Source of the DNA: Aquipuribacter hungaricus
GTDB taxonomy: Bacteria > Actinomycetota > Actinomycetes > Actinomycetales > JBBAYJ01
Assembly (NCBI RefSeq): GCF_042663885.1
Contig: NZ_JBHSXV010000001.1
Reading direction: 5' to 3' (one strand)
Length of the DNA: 64,000 nt
The stretch's first letter is position 1; each line of letters starts with the position of its first letter. The position numbers were made by a program, and so were the translations under genes. Of this stretch, positions 25,749-33,919 are shown in pieces. The notes under the pieces are model-generated. The model was not told the origin of the DNA, ran no database searches, and saw only the letters and a list, made by a program, of their open reading frames with translations.

Positions 25749-27704
25749 CCGGACAACGTACACGCGTGCACGCGCACACCCACGCACGGCGACCGCCCTC
25801 ACCCGCAGGTGGGGACGGCCGCCGTCGACGTGCGGGGACCCGGCCGCGACCGGGTCCCTGACCGGCCTAGAGTCGTCGGCGAGGCGGCGCAACTCCTCGG
25901 CGAGCGCCTCCTGGCCGACACCCTTGAGCTGCCCGGCCTTGGCGCGCAGGGTGGCGGACGCCGCCCGCGCGTCCCTCGCGGCCAGCCCCTCGGCGCGGTC
26001 GACGAAGCGGGCGACCCCGGCCTCGTCGCGGGCGCTCAGCGCGCCCGCACGGACGGCCTGGTCCGACGTCGCCCGGACCAGCGTGAAGCTCGGCTCGTGG
26101 ACGACCGGCTCCTGGGACTGGGCGTTGAGCACCGGCACCCGGGCCGCCGCGGCGGCGGCGATCTCGTCCTCGGACAGCGCCGCGGTGCCTGTCAGGCCCC
26201 AGGTGTCCAGGCCGAGGAAGATCTCGTTGCCGAAGACCGCGCCGTTGTACCAGTACGTCGACCAGTACCCGCCCTGGTGGAACACGGTCGGGTGGTACGG
26301 GCCGCGGTCGAAGAACCCGATCTCCTCGGGGTTCGCGGAGTCGGTGAAGTCGAACACCGACGTGCCGCCCTCGTACCAGGCCTGGACCATGACGTCGCGG
26401 CCGGGCACGGGCACGAGGTTGCCGTTGTGCGCGACGCAGACCTCGTTCTCGGCCTGCACGCCGGGGATCTTGTAGTAGCTGCGCCACTGCAGCGACGGCG
26501 TGCCGTCGGCGGCCCGGACGATGTCGAAGATCGCGTTGGCGCCCCAGTTGGTCGGGTCGCCGGGCTGGCAGCGGGCAGCCCCGCCGCCGCCCCACTCGTC
26601 GGTGAAGACGACCTTGGTGCCGGCGTCGTTGAAGGTCGCGGAGTGCCAGTAGGCGAAGTTCGGGTCGGTGACGTTCGTGACGCGCCGGGGGTTGGCGGCG
26701 TCGGAGATGTCGAGGAGCAGCCCGTCGCCCTGGCAGGCGCCGGCGGCGAGCCCGATGGCCGGGTAGGCGGTGATGTCGTGGCACGCGGCCGTCGCCGACA
26801 CGCGCTGCCCGCCCGCGGCGTTACCCGGTGCGGAGGCGCGGGGGTCGTCGGCCGGGAGGGTCGGCTGGGTCCCGCCGGGGTTGAGGCCCGCGACGGAGGT
26901 GGCGCTGGCCATCACGCGCGGGCTGCCGACGACGCGCGCGGCGGCCGGGTCGGCCAGCGGGACCTCGATGACGTCGATGCTGTAGGCCGAGGTCAGCGGG
27001 TCGGTCGTGGAGCTGGGGCGGCAGCCGGCGAGCTGGGTGGCGGCGCGGACGCCGGCGGTGCCGGAGTTGTAGACCCACACCCTGTCCTCGACGCCCGGCT
27101 GGGTGACGAGCGTGTGGGTGTGCGAGCCGCGGCAGGTCTGCACGCCGGCGACCTGGACCGGCGCCAGCGGGTCGCTGATGTCGAAGACGCGGACGCCGCG
27201 GAAGACCGCCGACGTCGGGGAGGTGCTGCAGTCCACGCGGCCGGCGCCTGACTCGACGGACATGAAGAGCAGGTCGCCGTGGACCGACACGTCGCCCTGG
27301 CCGCCGGGACAGTTGACGGTGGTCCGGAGCACGGGGTCACCCGGGTCGGAGACGTCGTACACGCCGAAGCCGCGGTAGTTGCCCGAGAAGGCGTAGTCGC
27401 CCTGGAACGCGATGTCGGAGTTGATGTTGCTGTAGTTGAAGGCGCCCGCGGCGCCGACGTAGGCGGGCTTGGAGCGCTCGGCGAGCAGCTCCATCCCCTC
27501 CGCCGCGGTCTCGGCGTCCCTCAGCGGGTCGGTGAACGCGGCGCCGTCCTCGTCCTGCTGCGTGCCGGGCGCGAGGCCCGCGCGGGGGTCCGGCTGCGTC
27601 AGGGCCGCGGCGGCCGCGGCCGGCACGAGCGCTGCGGCGACCGCGACGGCGAGCGTGGCGGCCCGCAGGCGCGCCGCGCGGGTGGAGGTGCGTGGTGTCG
27701 TCAA
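25701..27704 (-). CDS. LVIVD-repeat secreted beta-propeller protein, open into the leuA leader
   Basis: Up to 667 residues. The TTG start was chosen because GAGGGG lies just upstream and an Ala-rich signal peptide follows (ATLAVAVAAALVPAAAAAA). The body contains LVIVD-type units: FGVYDVSDPGDPVL, VRVFDISDPLAPVQV, LLLDISDAANPRRV and SVFDFTDSANPEEI, forming a propeller outside the cell. Related proteins have no proven activity. The expected end is near EELRRLADDSRP, but there is no stop there. The frame continues about 53 residues through the leuA promoter and leader to the leader's TGA. The gene pairs divergently with a DUF305 lipoprotein. Confidence 0.8.
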   Translation of the reverse strand: MTTPRTSTRAARLRAATLAVAVAAALVPAAAAAALTQPDPRAGLAPGTQQDEDGAAFTDPLRDAETAAEGMELLAERSKPAYVGAAGAFNYSNINSDIAFQGDYAFSGNYRGFGVYDVSDPGDPVLRTTVNCPGGQGDVSVHGDLLFMSVESGAGRVDCSTSPTSAVFRGVRVFDISDPLAPVQVAGVQTCRGSHTHTLVTQPGVEDRVWVYNSGTAGVRAATQLAGCRPSSTTDPLTSAYSIDVIEVPLADPAAARVVGSPRVMASATSVAGLNPGGTQPTLPADDPRASAPGNAAGGQRVSATAACHDITAYPAIGLAAGACQGDGLLLDISDAANPRRVTNVTDPNFAYWHSATFNDAGTKVVFTDEWGGGGAARCQPGDPTNWGANAIFDIVRAADGTPSLQWRSYYKIPGVQAENEVCVAHNGNLVPVPGRDVMVQAWYEGGTSVFDFTDSANPEEIGFFDRGPYHPTVFHQGGYWSTYWYNGAVFGNEIFLGLDTWGLTGTAALSEDEIAAAAAARVPVLNAQSQEPVVHEPSFTLVRATSDQAVRAGALSARDEAGVARFVDRAEGLAARDARAASATLRAKAGQLKGVGQEALAEELRRLADDSRPVRDPVAAGSPHVDGGRPHLRVRAVAVRGCARARVYVVRVRTTSLLLARRAGAH
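25755..25760 (-). promoter_or_regulatory. -10 element of the leuA leader transcript
   Basis: TACGTT matches the actinobacterial TANNNT -10 pattern and sits six bases before the leader GTG, the usual geometry for a leaderless start. No good -35 box is visible. Confidence 0.5.
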
Positions 27705-27785
27705 GGGTGCCCCTCGTGGTCGGGGTGGGCTCGTGACCGAGCCGCTGCCGCGCTGCCGGAGGGCTGCGGTCCCGCTGGTGCGGGC

Positions 27786-27791
27786 TAATAT
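27786..27791 (+). promoter_or_regulatory. -10 element of the DUF305 lipoprotein gene
   Basis: TAATAT stands out in this GC-rich region, 57 bases before the lipoprotein ATG, in the 144-base gap between the divergent LVIVD and DUF305 genes. Confidence 0.45.
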
Positions 27792-27848
27792 CGCGTGCGC
27801 CGTCCTGGAGATCAAGGCTCCTGACCGGACGGTCGTCGAGGAGTCCCG

Positions 27849-28565
27849 ATGCGCCTGACCGCCCTCCCCGCACGGCTCGTGCTGCCCGTCGGCCTGGCCG
27901 CGGCGCTGCTGGCGGGCTGCTCGGGGCAGGAGGAGGCACGGGCGCTGGACCCCGACGTCGTGCACCTGCAGGCGGGTGCGCCCGGCGAGCCGAACGAGGT
28001 GCTCACGGCCGCGCCGGCCGAGGACGTGTTCGCCGGCTCGCCGTTCAGCGCGACCGACGTGGAGTTCATGCGCGGCATGCAGGCGCACCACGAGCAGGCG
28101 CTGGAGATGACCGCGCTGGTGCCCTCCCGCAGCGGCTCCGAGGACCTCCGGCTGTTCGTGCAGCGGATGGACATCGCGCAGACGTCGGAGCTCGAGCAGC
28201 TCCAGCGCCTGCTCGACGAGCACGCGGCGCTGCAGGAGCGCTCCGGCGCCGCGCACGACGACCACGCGGACGGCCACGGCGACGGGGGTGACCACGCCGA
28301 CTACCACGCGGCGATGCCCGGGATGCTGTCGCAGGACCGGCTCACCGAGCTGGAGGCCGCCTCGGGCGCCACGTTCGACCGGCTCTTCCTCGAGGGCATG
28401 AGCGAGCACCACGAGGGGGCCCTGGCCATGGTCGACGGGCTGCTCGCGACCGAGGGCGCCGCGGCCGACCCGCGGCTGCAGCAGCTCGCCCAGCACGTCG
28501 ACAGCGACCAGCGGATCGAGATCGACCGGATGGCCCGGATGCACGCCGCGCTGCCCCCCGCCTGA
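27849..28565 (+). CDS. DUF305 lipoprotein
   Basis: A 238-residue secreted lipoprotein. The signal ends in the lipobox LLAGC with lipidated C24. Two DUF305 halves are seen: MRGMQAHHEQALEMTALV and, later, GMSEHHEGALAMVDGLL. Each holds the HH pair that binds metal in related four-helix proteins. The linker between them is His/Asp-rich (AHDDHADGHGDGGDHADYH). DUF305 proteins are often linked to copper and other metal stress, but this is not proven here. ATG start with GAGGAG upstream. The LVIVD gene is divergent. Confidence 0.88.
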   Translation: MRLTALPARLVLPVGLAAALLAGCSGQEEARALDPDVVHLQAGAPGEPNEVLTAAPAEDVFAGSPFSATDVEFMRGMQAHHEQALEMTALVPSRSGSEDLRLFVQRMDIAQTSELEQLQRLLDEHAALQERSGAAHDDHADGHGDGGDHADYHAAMPGMLSQDRLTELEAASGATFDRLFLEGMSEHHEGALAMVDGLLATEGAAADPRLQQLAQHVDSDQRIEIDRMARMHAALPPA

Positions 28566-28576
28566 GGGGCGGCCCG

Positions 28577-29533
28577 TCAGAAGCCGAGCCGGCGCAGCTG
28601 CTTGGGGTCGCGCTGCCAGTCCTTGGCGACCTTGACCCGCAGGTCCAGGTGCACCGGGACGCCGAGCGCGCCCTCGATGCCGCGGCGGGCCCGGGTGCCG
28701 ACGTGCTTGAGGCGCTCGCCGCCCTTGCCGATGACGATCGCCTTCTGGCTGTCGCGCTCGACGTACACCAGCACGCGCACGTCCGTGAGCGGGCGGGTCT
28801 CGGGCCGGTCCTCGCGGGGCACGACCTCCTCGGTCACCACCGCGAGGGAGTGCGGCAGCTCGTCGCGGACCCCGTCCAGGGCCGCCTCGCGGACCAGCTC
28901 GGCGATGAGGACGTCGACGGGCACGTCGTGCACCTGCTCGAGCGGGAACAGCGGCGGGCCCTCGGGCAGCAGCGAGACCAGCACGTCGGCGAGCACGTCG
29001 ACGCCGTCGCCGCGCGTGCCCGACGTGGGGACGAAGTGGGCCACGTCCAGGCCGACCTGGTCGGCGAGCCGCTGCGCCTGCACGAGCCGCTCCGGGACGT
29101 CGGCCCCGCGGCCGAGGTCGGTGCGGGTGACGGCCACGACGACCGAGGTGCGCCGGCGGGAGCCGACCTGCTCGACGACCTGCTCCGCCAGGCGCCGGTC
29201 CCCCGGGCCCACCGGGCCGTCGGAGGGCAGGCACAGGGTGACCACGTCGACCTCGGCGATGCTGTCGCGCACCAGGTCGTTGAGGCGCTCGCCGAGCAGG
29301 GTGCGGGGCCGGTGGACACCGGGGGTGTCGACCATGACGAGCTCGGCGCTGCCGCCGTCGGCCGCCTGCCGCCGGACGACGCCCCGGATGCTGCGCCGGG
29401 TGGTCTGCGGCTTGTCGCTGGTGATGGCCACCTTCTCGCCGACCAGCGCGTTCATCAGCGTGGACTTGCCGACGTTCGGGCGGCCGATGAGGCAGGCGAA
29501 GCCCGAGCGGTAGGGGGACGCGGTGCCGCTCAC
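28577..29533 (-). CDS. era: GTPase Era
   Basis: A ribosome-assembly GTPase that binds the 3' end of 16S rRNA. G1 is GRPNVGKST (residues 17-25), G3 is DTPG, and G4 reads TRTD instead of the usual N/TKxD. The C-terminal KH domain has VIGKGGERLKHVG. The length of 318 residues is normal. The GTG start overlaps the stop of the deaminase-like gene, closing a tight run from phoH to era that is conserved in actinobacteria. Confidence 0.96.
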   Translation of the reverse strand: MSGTASPYRSGFACLIGRPNVGKSTLMNALVGEKVAITSDKPQTTRRSIRGVVRRQAADGGSAELVMVDTPGVHRPRTLLGERLNDLVRDSIAEVDVVTLCLPSDGPVGPGDRRLAEQVVEQVGSRRRTSVVVAVTRTDLGRGADVPERLVQAQRLADQVGLDVAHFVPTSGTRGDGVDVLADVLVSLLPEGPPLFPLEQVHDVPVDVLIAELVREAALDGVRDELPHSLAVVTEEVVPREDRPETRPLTDVRVLVYVERDSQKAIVIGKGGERLKHVGTRARRGIEGALGVPVHLDLRVKVAKDWQRDPKQLRRLGF

Positions 29534-29883
29534 GCCCGGACCACCCGCGGGTCGCCGACGGCGGCGAGCAGGGCGGGGTCGGGCTGCTCGTCGCCGACGA
29601 CCGCGACGGCGCTCAGCCGGGTGACGCCGCTCGCGGCCGCCTGGGCCACGGCCGCCTCGACCGCGCCGAGCCGGAGCGGCCCGACGGCGACGGCGCCCGC
29701 CAGGTAGGTGCGGCCGTCGGCGTCGCGGACGGCGGCGCCGGGGCCGGCCGTCCGGGCGGCGGCGGAGCGGGCGAGCACGACGAGCGTCGCGTCCTCCCGG
29801 CCGCCGGCACCGTCGGGGGCGTCGTGCGGGGCGTCCTGCGCGGGGGCGGGACCTGTGCCTGTCGGTGCCTCAGGGGCGGCCAT
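29530..29883 (-). CDS. Degenerate cytidine-deaminase-like protein
   Basis: A 117-residue protein. The segment GAAVRDADGRTYLAGAVAV resembles the start of a cytidine deaminase, but the zinc motifs are gone. Where an active enzyme has H-A-E the sequence reads LGAVEAAVAQAA, and the PCxxC element is missing, so it should not bind zinc or deaminate. From memory, the same position in M. tuberculosis (Rv2365c, between era and the CBS gene) also holds a small unassigned protein. The ATG start overlaps the end of the CBS gene by 14 bases. Confidence 0.65.
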   Translation of the reverse strand: MAAPEAPTGTGPAPAQDAPHDAPDGAGGREDATLVVLARSAAARTAGPGAAVRDADGRTYLAGAVAVGPLRLGAVEAAVAQAAASGVTRLSAVAVVGDEQPDPALLAAVGDPRVVRA

Positions 29884-31258
29884 GGCCGGTCCTCTCGTCG
29901 TCGTGGCTGCGGCCGGGGTCCGCGCCGACGAGCTCGCCGGCGCCCTCCGCGGGCTGGTCGGTGCCCTCCTCGTCCTCGTCCGGCTCGGGCAGGACCTCGA
30001 CGACGACCGACAGCAGGCGGTTGCGCCGGCCCCGCCGGTCCGCGGTGATCCGGAGGCCGGACACCTCGACGACGCTGCCGCGGATCGGGACCCGGCCGAG
30101 GTTCTTGGCCAGCAGCCCGGCGACGGTGTCGACGTCGTCGTCCTCGACGTCGCGGTCGGTGATCTCGCTGAGCGCGGTGAGGTGGGTGCGCGCGGACAGC
30201 CGCCACCGGTCCTCGCCGAGCACCTCGACCTCGGGCTCCTCGACGTCGTACTCGTCGCTGATCTGCCCGACGATCTCCTCGAGCAGGTCCTCGATCGTCA
30301 CCAGGCCCGAGACGCCGCCGTACTCGTCGATGACGACGGCCAGGTGCACCGAGCCGGCCTGCATCTCGCGGAGCAGGTCGTCGGCGGGCTTGCTCTCGGG
30401 CACGAACACGGGGGCGCGCATGACCTCGTCCACGGTCGCCGGGCTGGGCTCGCCGTAGCCGCCCGTGCGCAGGTCCTGCAGGTGCGCCGCGACGTCCTTG
30501 AGGTAGGAGACGCCGACCACGTCGTCGGCGTCGCGGCCCAGCACGGGGACGCGGCTGAAGCCGGAGCGCAGGTGCAGGCGCATGGCCCGCTCCAGGCCGG
30601 TCCCCTGCTCCAGGGTCACCATGTCGGTCCGCGGGACCTGGACCTCGCGGGCCACGGTGTCGCCGAGGTGGACGACGCGCTGGAGCATGAGGCTCTCGCC
30701 GCGCTCGATGACGCTGTCGGCCTCGGCCTGCTCGACGAGCTCGATGAGCTCGGCCTCGGACGCGAACGGCCCGGCGGGCAGGCCGCGGCCGGGGACGACG
30801 ACGGTGGCCGCCCGGACCAGGAGCAGCACGAGCGGGCCGACGACGACCATGAGCCGGGACAGCGACGCCGAGGCACCGAGCGCGACGGTGTCGGCGTGCT
30901 GCTGGCCGACCGTGCGGCCGACGGCCCCCACGAGGACGAAGATGAGGACCGACAGCACGGTGGCCGCGACGAGGACGACCGCCCAGTCCGGGCGGAGCAG
31001 GTGCCCGAGCGCGACGACGAGCGCGGACACGGCCGCGGTCTCGCAGACGATCCGCACGAAGGTCGTGGTGTTGACCGCCCCGGTGGTGTCCTCCAGCAGC
31101 CGGCGCAGCGCCCGCGCGTTGCGGCGCCCGGCGGTCTGGAGGTCCTCGGCGTGCCCGCGGGTCACCTTGGACAGGGCCGCCTCGACGGCGGCCAGGTAGC
31201 CGGCGAGCAGGAGCAGGACGAGCCCGACGAGGAGCCAGAGCAGCAGGGTCGAGGTCAC
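29870..31258 (-). CDS. Hemolysin-type CNNM/CBS-domain membrane protein
   Basis: A 462-residue membrane protein with an N-terminal DUF21 region of four hydrophobic segments. These run from LLLWLLVGLVLLLLAGYLA to LVLLLVRAATVVV. A CBS pair follows (VPRTDMVTLEQG, VIDEYGGVSGLVTIEDLLEEIVG) and then a CorC_HlyC domain (VDTVAGLLAKNLGRVP). Related proteins are linked to magnesium and cobalt export. Real haemolysis is not implied. The C-terminal 40 residues are acidic. The GTG start overlaps the ybeY stop. Confidence 0.92.
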   Translation of the reverse strand: MTSTLLLWLLVGLVLLLLAGYLAAVEAALSKVTRGHAEDLQTAGRRNARALRRLLEDTTGAVNTTTFVRIVCETAAVSALVVALGHLLRPDWAVVLVAATVLSVLIFVLVGAVGRTVGQQHADTVALGASASLSRLMVVVGPLVLLLVRAATVVVPGRGLPAGPFASEAELIELVEQAEADSVIERGESLMLQRVVHLGDTVAREVQVPRTDMVTLEQGTGLERAMRLHLRSGFSRVPVLGRDADDVVGVSYLKDVAAHLQDLRTGGYGEPSPATVDEVMRAPVFVPESKPADDLLREMQAGSVHLAVVIDEYGGVSGLVTIEDLLEEIVGQISDEYDVEEPEVEVLGEDRWRLSARTHLTALSEITDRDVEDDDVDTVAGLLAKNLGRVPIRGSVVEVSGLRITADRRGRRNRLLSVVVEVLPEPDEDEEGTDQPAEGAGELVGADPGRSHDDERTGHGRP

Positions 31259-31746
31259 CGGACCGGCTCGCCCCCGGCGGCGGCGGGGCGGCTGCGGCCC
31301 AGGAACTCCAGGAGGAGTCGCCGCTGGAGGGCGAACATCTCGGCCTCCTCGTCGGGCTCGGCGTGGTCGTAGCCCAGCAGGTGCAGGCAGCCGTGCACGA
31401 CGAGGAGCAGGACCTCCTCGGCGGTGCTGTGCCCGGCCGTGCGCGCCTGCTCCTCGGCGACCTGCGGGCAGACGACGACGTCGCCGACCAGGCCGGGGCC
31501 CGACGGGGCGCCCTCGCGACCGGGGCGCAGCTCGTCCATCGGGAAGCTCATGACGTCGGTGGGACCCGGCAGGTCCAGCCACTTCTCGTGCAGCACGGCG
31601 ATGGTGTCCGGGTCGACCAGCAGGACCGACAGCTCGGCCTGCGGGTGCACGTGCATGGCGTCCAGCACGTGCCGGGCGCACTCGGCGACCTCGGTCTCGC
31701 TGAGCCCGGCGACCTCGGTGCCCGACTCGTTGGCGACGTCGATCAC
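31255..31746 (-). CDS. ybeY: Endoribonuclease YbeY (16S rRNA maturation)
   Basis: A single-strand endoribonuclease for 16S rRNA 3'-end maturation and ribosome quality control. The metal motif HGCLHLLGYDH is complete (three histidines), and the family motif TDVMSFPMDE precedes it. At 163 residues the protein is of normal length. The GTG start overlaps the phoH stop by four bases, so the two are translationally coupled. Era and this gene act on the same rRNA end. Confidence 0.96.
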   Translation of the reverse strand: MIDVANESGTEVAGLSETEVAECARHVLDAMHVHPQAELSVLLVDPDTIAVLHEKWLDLPGPTDVMSFPMDELRPGREGAPSGPGLVGDVVVCPQVAEEQARTAGHSTAEEVLLLVVHGCLHLLGYDHAEPDEEAEMFALQRRLLLEFLGRSRPAAAGGEPVR

Positions 31747-32813
31747 CGGGTGGTGCCGTCCCAGCTGTCGTAGGCCCGGACGATGTCGGCGATGAGGCGG
31801 TGCCGGACCACGTCCGTGGACTCCAGGTACGAGAAGTGCACGTCGCCGACCCTGCCGAGGATGTCGCGCACGACCCGCAGGCCCGACGCGGTGGACCCGG
31901 GCAGGTCGACCTGGGTGATGTCGCCGGTGACGACCATCTTGGAGCCGAACCCCAGGCGGGTGAGGAACATCTTCATCTGCTCGGGCGAGGTGTTCTGGGC
32001 CTCGTCGAGGATGATGAAGGCGTCGTTAAGGGTGCGCCCGCGCATGTAGGCCAGCGGCGCGACCTCGATGGTCCCGGCGGTGATGAGCCGCGGGATCGAG
32101 TCCGGGTCGACCATGTCGTGCAGCGCGTCGTACAGCGGCCGCAGGTACGGGTCGATCTTGTCCGTCAGCGTGCCGGGCAGGAAGCCGAGCCGCTCGCCGG
32201 CCTCGACCGCGGGGCGGGTGAGGACGATCCGGTTGACGGTCTTGGACTGCAGCGCCTGGACGGCCTTGGCCATGGCCAGGTACGTCTTGCCGGTGCCGGC
32301 GGGGCCGATGCCGAAGGTGATGGTGTTCTCGTCGATCGCGTCGACGTAGCGCTTCTGGTTGAGCGTCTTCGGCCGGATGGTGCGCCCGCGGTTGGACAGG
32401 ATGTTCGCGGTCAGCACCTGTGCCGGCCGGACACCGCCGTCGGTGTCGCGCAGGATGGTGAGGCTGCGCTCGACGGCGTCGGCGCTCAGCGGCTGGCCGG
32501 CGGCCAGGACGCTGCCCATCTCCTCGAGCAGGCGCAGCGCGAGCGCGACGTCGCTGGCGGGGCCCGTGACCGTCACCTCGTCACCGCGCGCGAGGACGTC
32601 GACGCGGGGCAGGCCGCGCTCGAGCGTGCGCAGGTGCTTGTCCCCCGCGCCGAGCAGGGAGACGGTGTCGGTCCCGGTGGGGACCACGTAGGTCTGCGTG
32701 ACGACGGCGGTCCCGAACGGGGCGGCGGTGCCGTCGGGGCCGGCTGCGGTGGCAGCACCTGCCTCGCGGGTGTCGGGCAGGTCCTCGGCGTGAGCGCCGG
32801 TGATGTCAGGCAT
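31743..32813 (-). CDS. phoH: PhoH-like ATPase
   Basis: A 356-residue P-loop protein. An N-terminal region of about 120 residues resembles a small RNA-binding module. The PhoH ATPase core follows, with Walker A GPAGTGKTYLAMA and Walker B FIILDEAQNT. The arginine-rich C-terminal part ends near the ybeY start. PhoH proteins linked to ybeY are thought to act as RNA helicase or chaperone partners. The ATG start is 90 bases after the HIT gene's stop, where GGTAACCT may serve as a -10. Confidence 0.94.
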   Translation of the reverse strand: MPDITGAHAEDLPDTREAGAATAAGPDGTAAPFGTAVVTQTYVVPTGTDTVSLLGAGDKHLRTLERGLPRVDVLARGDEVTVTGPASDVALALRLLEEMGSVLAAGQPLSADAVERSLTILRDTDGGVRPAQVLTANILSNRGRTIRPKTLNQKRYVDAIDENTITFGIGPAGTGKTYLAMAKAVQALQSKTVNRIVLTRPAVEAGERLGFLPGTLTDKIDPYLRPLYDALHDMVDPDSIPRLITAGTIEVAPLAYMRGRTLNDAFIILDEAQNTSPEQMKMFLTRLGFGSKMVVTGDITQVDLPGSTASGLRVVRDILGRVGDVHFSYLESTDVVRHRLIADIVRAYDSWDGTTR

Positions 32814-32903
32814 GGGCAGGCGGCCCTGGTCCTCTCTCTGTACGGACCCCCAGGTTACCGCCCGGTCGGCCCGGGGGCCGTCCCGGTGCGGGGTGCCCGG
32901 TGC

Positions 32904-33242
32904 TCAGAGCCCGCCGGAGGACGCCCCTGCACCGGCGAGCACGTGACCGTGGGCGTGGAACACCGACTGGCCGGCGGCGGCGCCGGTGTTGAAGACGAGC
33001 CGGAAGGCGCCGTCGGCACGCTCGGCGGCCAGCGCCGCACCGGCCCTGACGAGCGCCGCGAGCGCGGCCGGGTCATCGGCCAGCTCGACCACGTCGACGA
33101 CGTGCCGGCGCGGCACGACGAGGATGTGCACCTCGGCCTTGGGGGCGACGTCGGCGAAGGCGACGACGTGCTCGTCGGCGTACAGCAGCTCCACGGGCAG
33201 CTCGCCCGACACGATCCGGCAGAACACGCAGTCGTCGGCCAT
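32904..33242 (-). CDS. HIT-family hydrolase
   Basis: A 112-residue histidine-triad nucleotide-binding protein. The triad H96-x-H98-x-H100 reads FHAHGHV, and the start has CVFCRI with two cysteines (C5, C8) that may bind zinc. HIT proteins hydrolyse AMP-linked substrates such as adenosine phosphoramidates. The natural substrate is unknown here. The ATG start gives MADDCVF. phoH is downstream on the same strand. Confidence 0.93.
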   Translation of the reverse strand: MADDCVFCRIVSGELPVELLYADEHVVAFADVAPKAEVHILVVPRRHVVDVVELADDPAALAALVRAGAALAAERADGAFRLVFNTGAAAGQSVFHAHGHVLAGAGASSGGL

Positions 33243-33272
33243 GCCCGGACGCTACCGGCGCCGCATGGCGTC

Positions 33273-33311
33273 CACGCCGTCGCACGCCGTCGACGCCGTC
33301 GCACGCCGTCG
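33273..33311. repeat. Short tandem repeat before the ECF sigma gene
   Basis: Four near-identical units of CACGCCGTCG (one lacks its first base) stand head to tail in the gap between the HIT gene and the sigma factor gene. A possible ECF-type -35 (GTCAACC, 33334-33340) follows 23 bases later. Confidence 0.6.
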
Positions 33312-33406
33312 CCGGACCGGTGGCCCACGCGTGTCAACCGGCGCGGGCCGCTGCGCGTGGGGGCAGTGTGGGAGCAGCAGCGACGACGGACGAGCGGGGG
33401 GACGCC

Positions 33407-33919
33407 GTGCCCGGCCCGGTGGACGACCTCCAGGCGGTGGTCGACCGCGAGTGGGCGCCCATGGTGCGCCTGGGGACCCTGCTGCTGGGCGGGGACTCCC
33501 GCCGGGCCGAGGAGGTCGTGCAGGACGCCCTGCTCGGCCTGCACCGCGCCTGGGACCGCCTCGAAGACCCCTCGCGCGCCGCCGGGTACCTGCGGCGCAG
33601 CGTGGTCAACGGCTGCCGCTCCGCCCACCGCCACGACGGCGTCGAGCGGCGGCACCTGCGGCTGGTCGCCCAGCAGGAGGCCTCCCCCCGCGACACCGCC
33701 GACGACAGCGCCGAGCACGACGCCGTGGTCCGGGTGCTGCGCGCCCTGCCCGTGCGGCAGCGGGAGGTGCTCGTGCTGCGCTACTGGCAGGACGCCCCGG
33801 AGACGGAGATCGCCCGCACGCTCGGCATCAGCGCCGGCGCCGTCAAGACCCACGCGTCCCGCGGGCTGGCCGCCCTGCGCGCCGCCCTCGCCACGACCCC
33901 GGAGGACCCCCGTGCCTGA
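33407..33919 (+). CDS. ECF-type RNA polymerase sigma factor (SigE family)
   Basis: A 170-residue sigma-70 relative. Region 2 lies at about residues 6-75 (EEVVQDALLGLHRAWDRLEDP). Region 4 lies at about 105-160 (LPVRQREVLVLRYWQDAPETEIA...ISAGAVKTHASRGL). The frame is open upstream, but the GTG at 33407 has a GGGGGGA ribosome site and keeps all conserved sequence. Its stop overlaps the GTG of the next gene, which encodes a membrane protein that may act as its partner or regulator. Confidence 0.88.
   Translation: MPGPVDDLQAVVDREWAPMVRLGTLLLGGDSRRAEEVVQDALLGLHRAWDRLEDPSRAAGYLRRSVVNGCRSAHRHDGVERRHLRLVAQQEASPRDTADDSAEHDAVVRVLRALPVRQREVLVLRYWQDAPETEIARTLGISAGAVKTHASRGLAALRAALATTPEDPRA

Noticed and set aside
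24042..27251. Very long plus-strand frame opposite leuA and the LVIVD gene (over 1000 codons)
   Set aside because: It is a mirror of genuine minus-strand genes caused by the high GC content. Its translation is Val/Asp/Arg-rich without any family motif, and both opposite genes have clear domains.
25749..29234. Minus-strand frame extending the LVIVD gene back to 29234
   Set aside because: The part above 27704 is antisense to the DUF305 lipoprotein and overlaps era in another frame. The signal peptide and ribosome site mark the TTG at 27704.
31800..33911. Long upstream extension of the GerMN gene's frame
   Set aside because: It runs antisense through phoH and HIT, which are certain genes. The GTG overlapping the sigma stop at 33912 is the sensible start.
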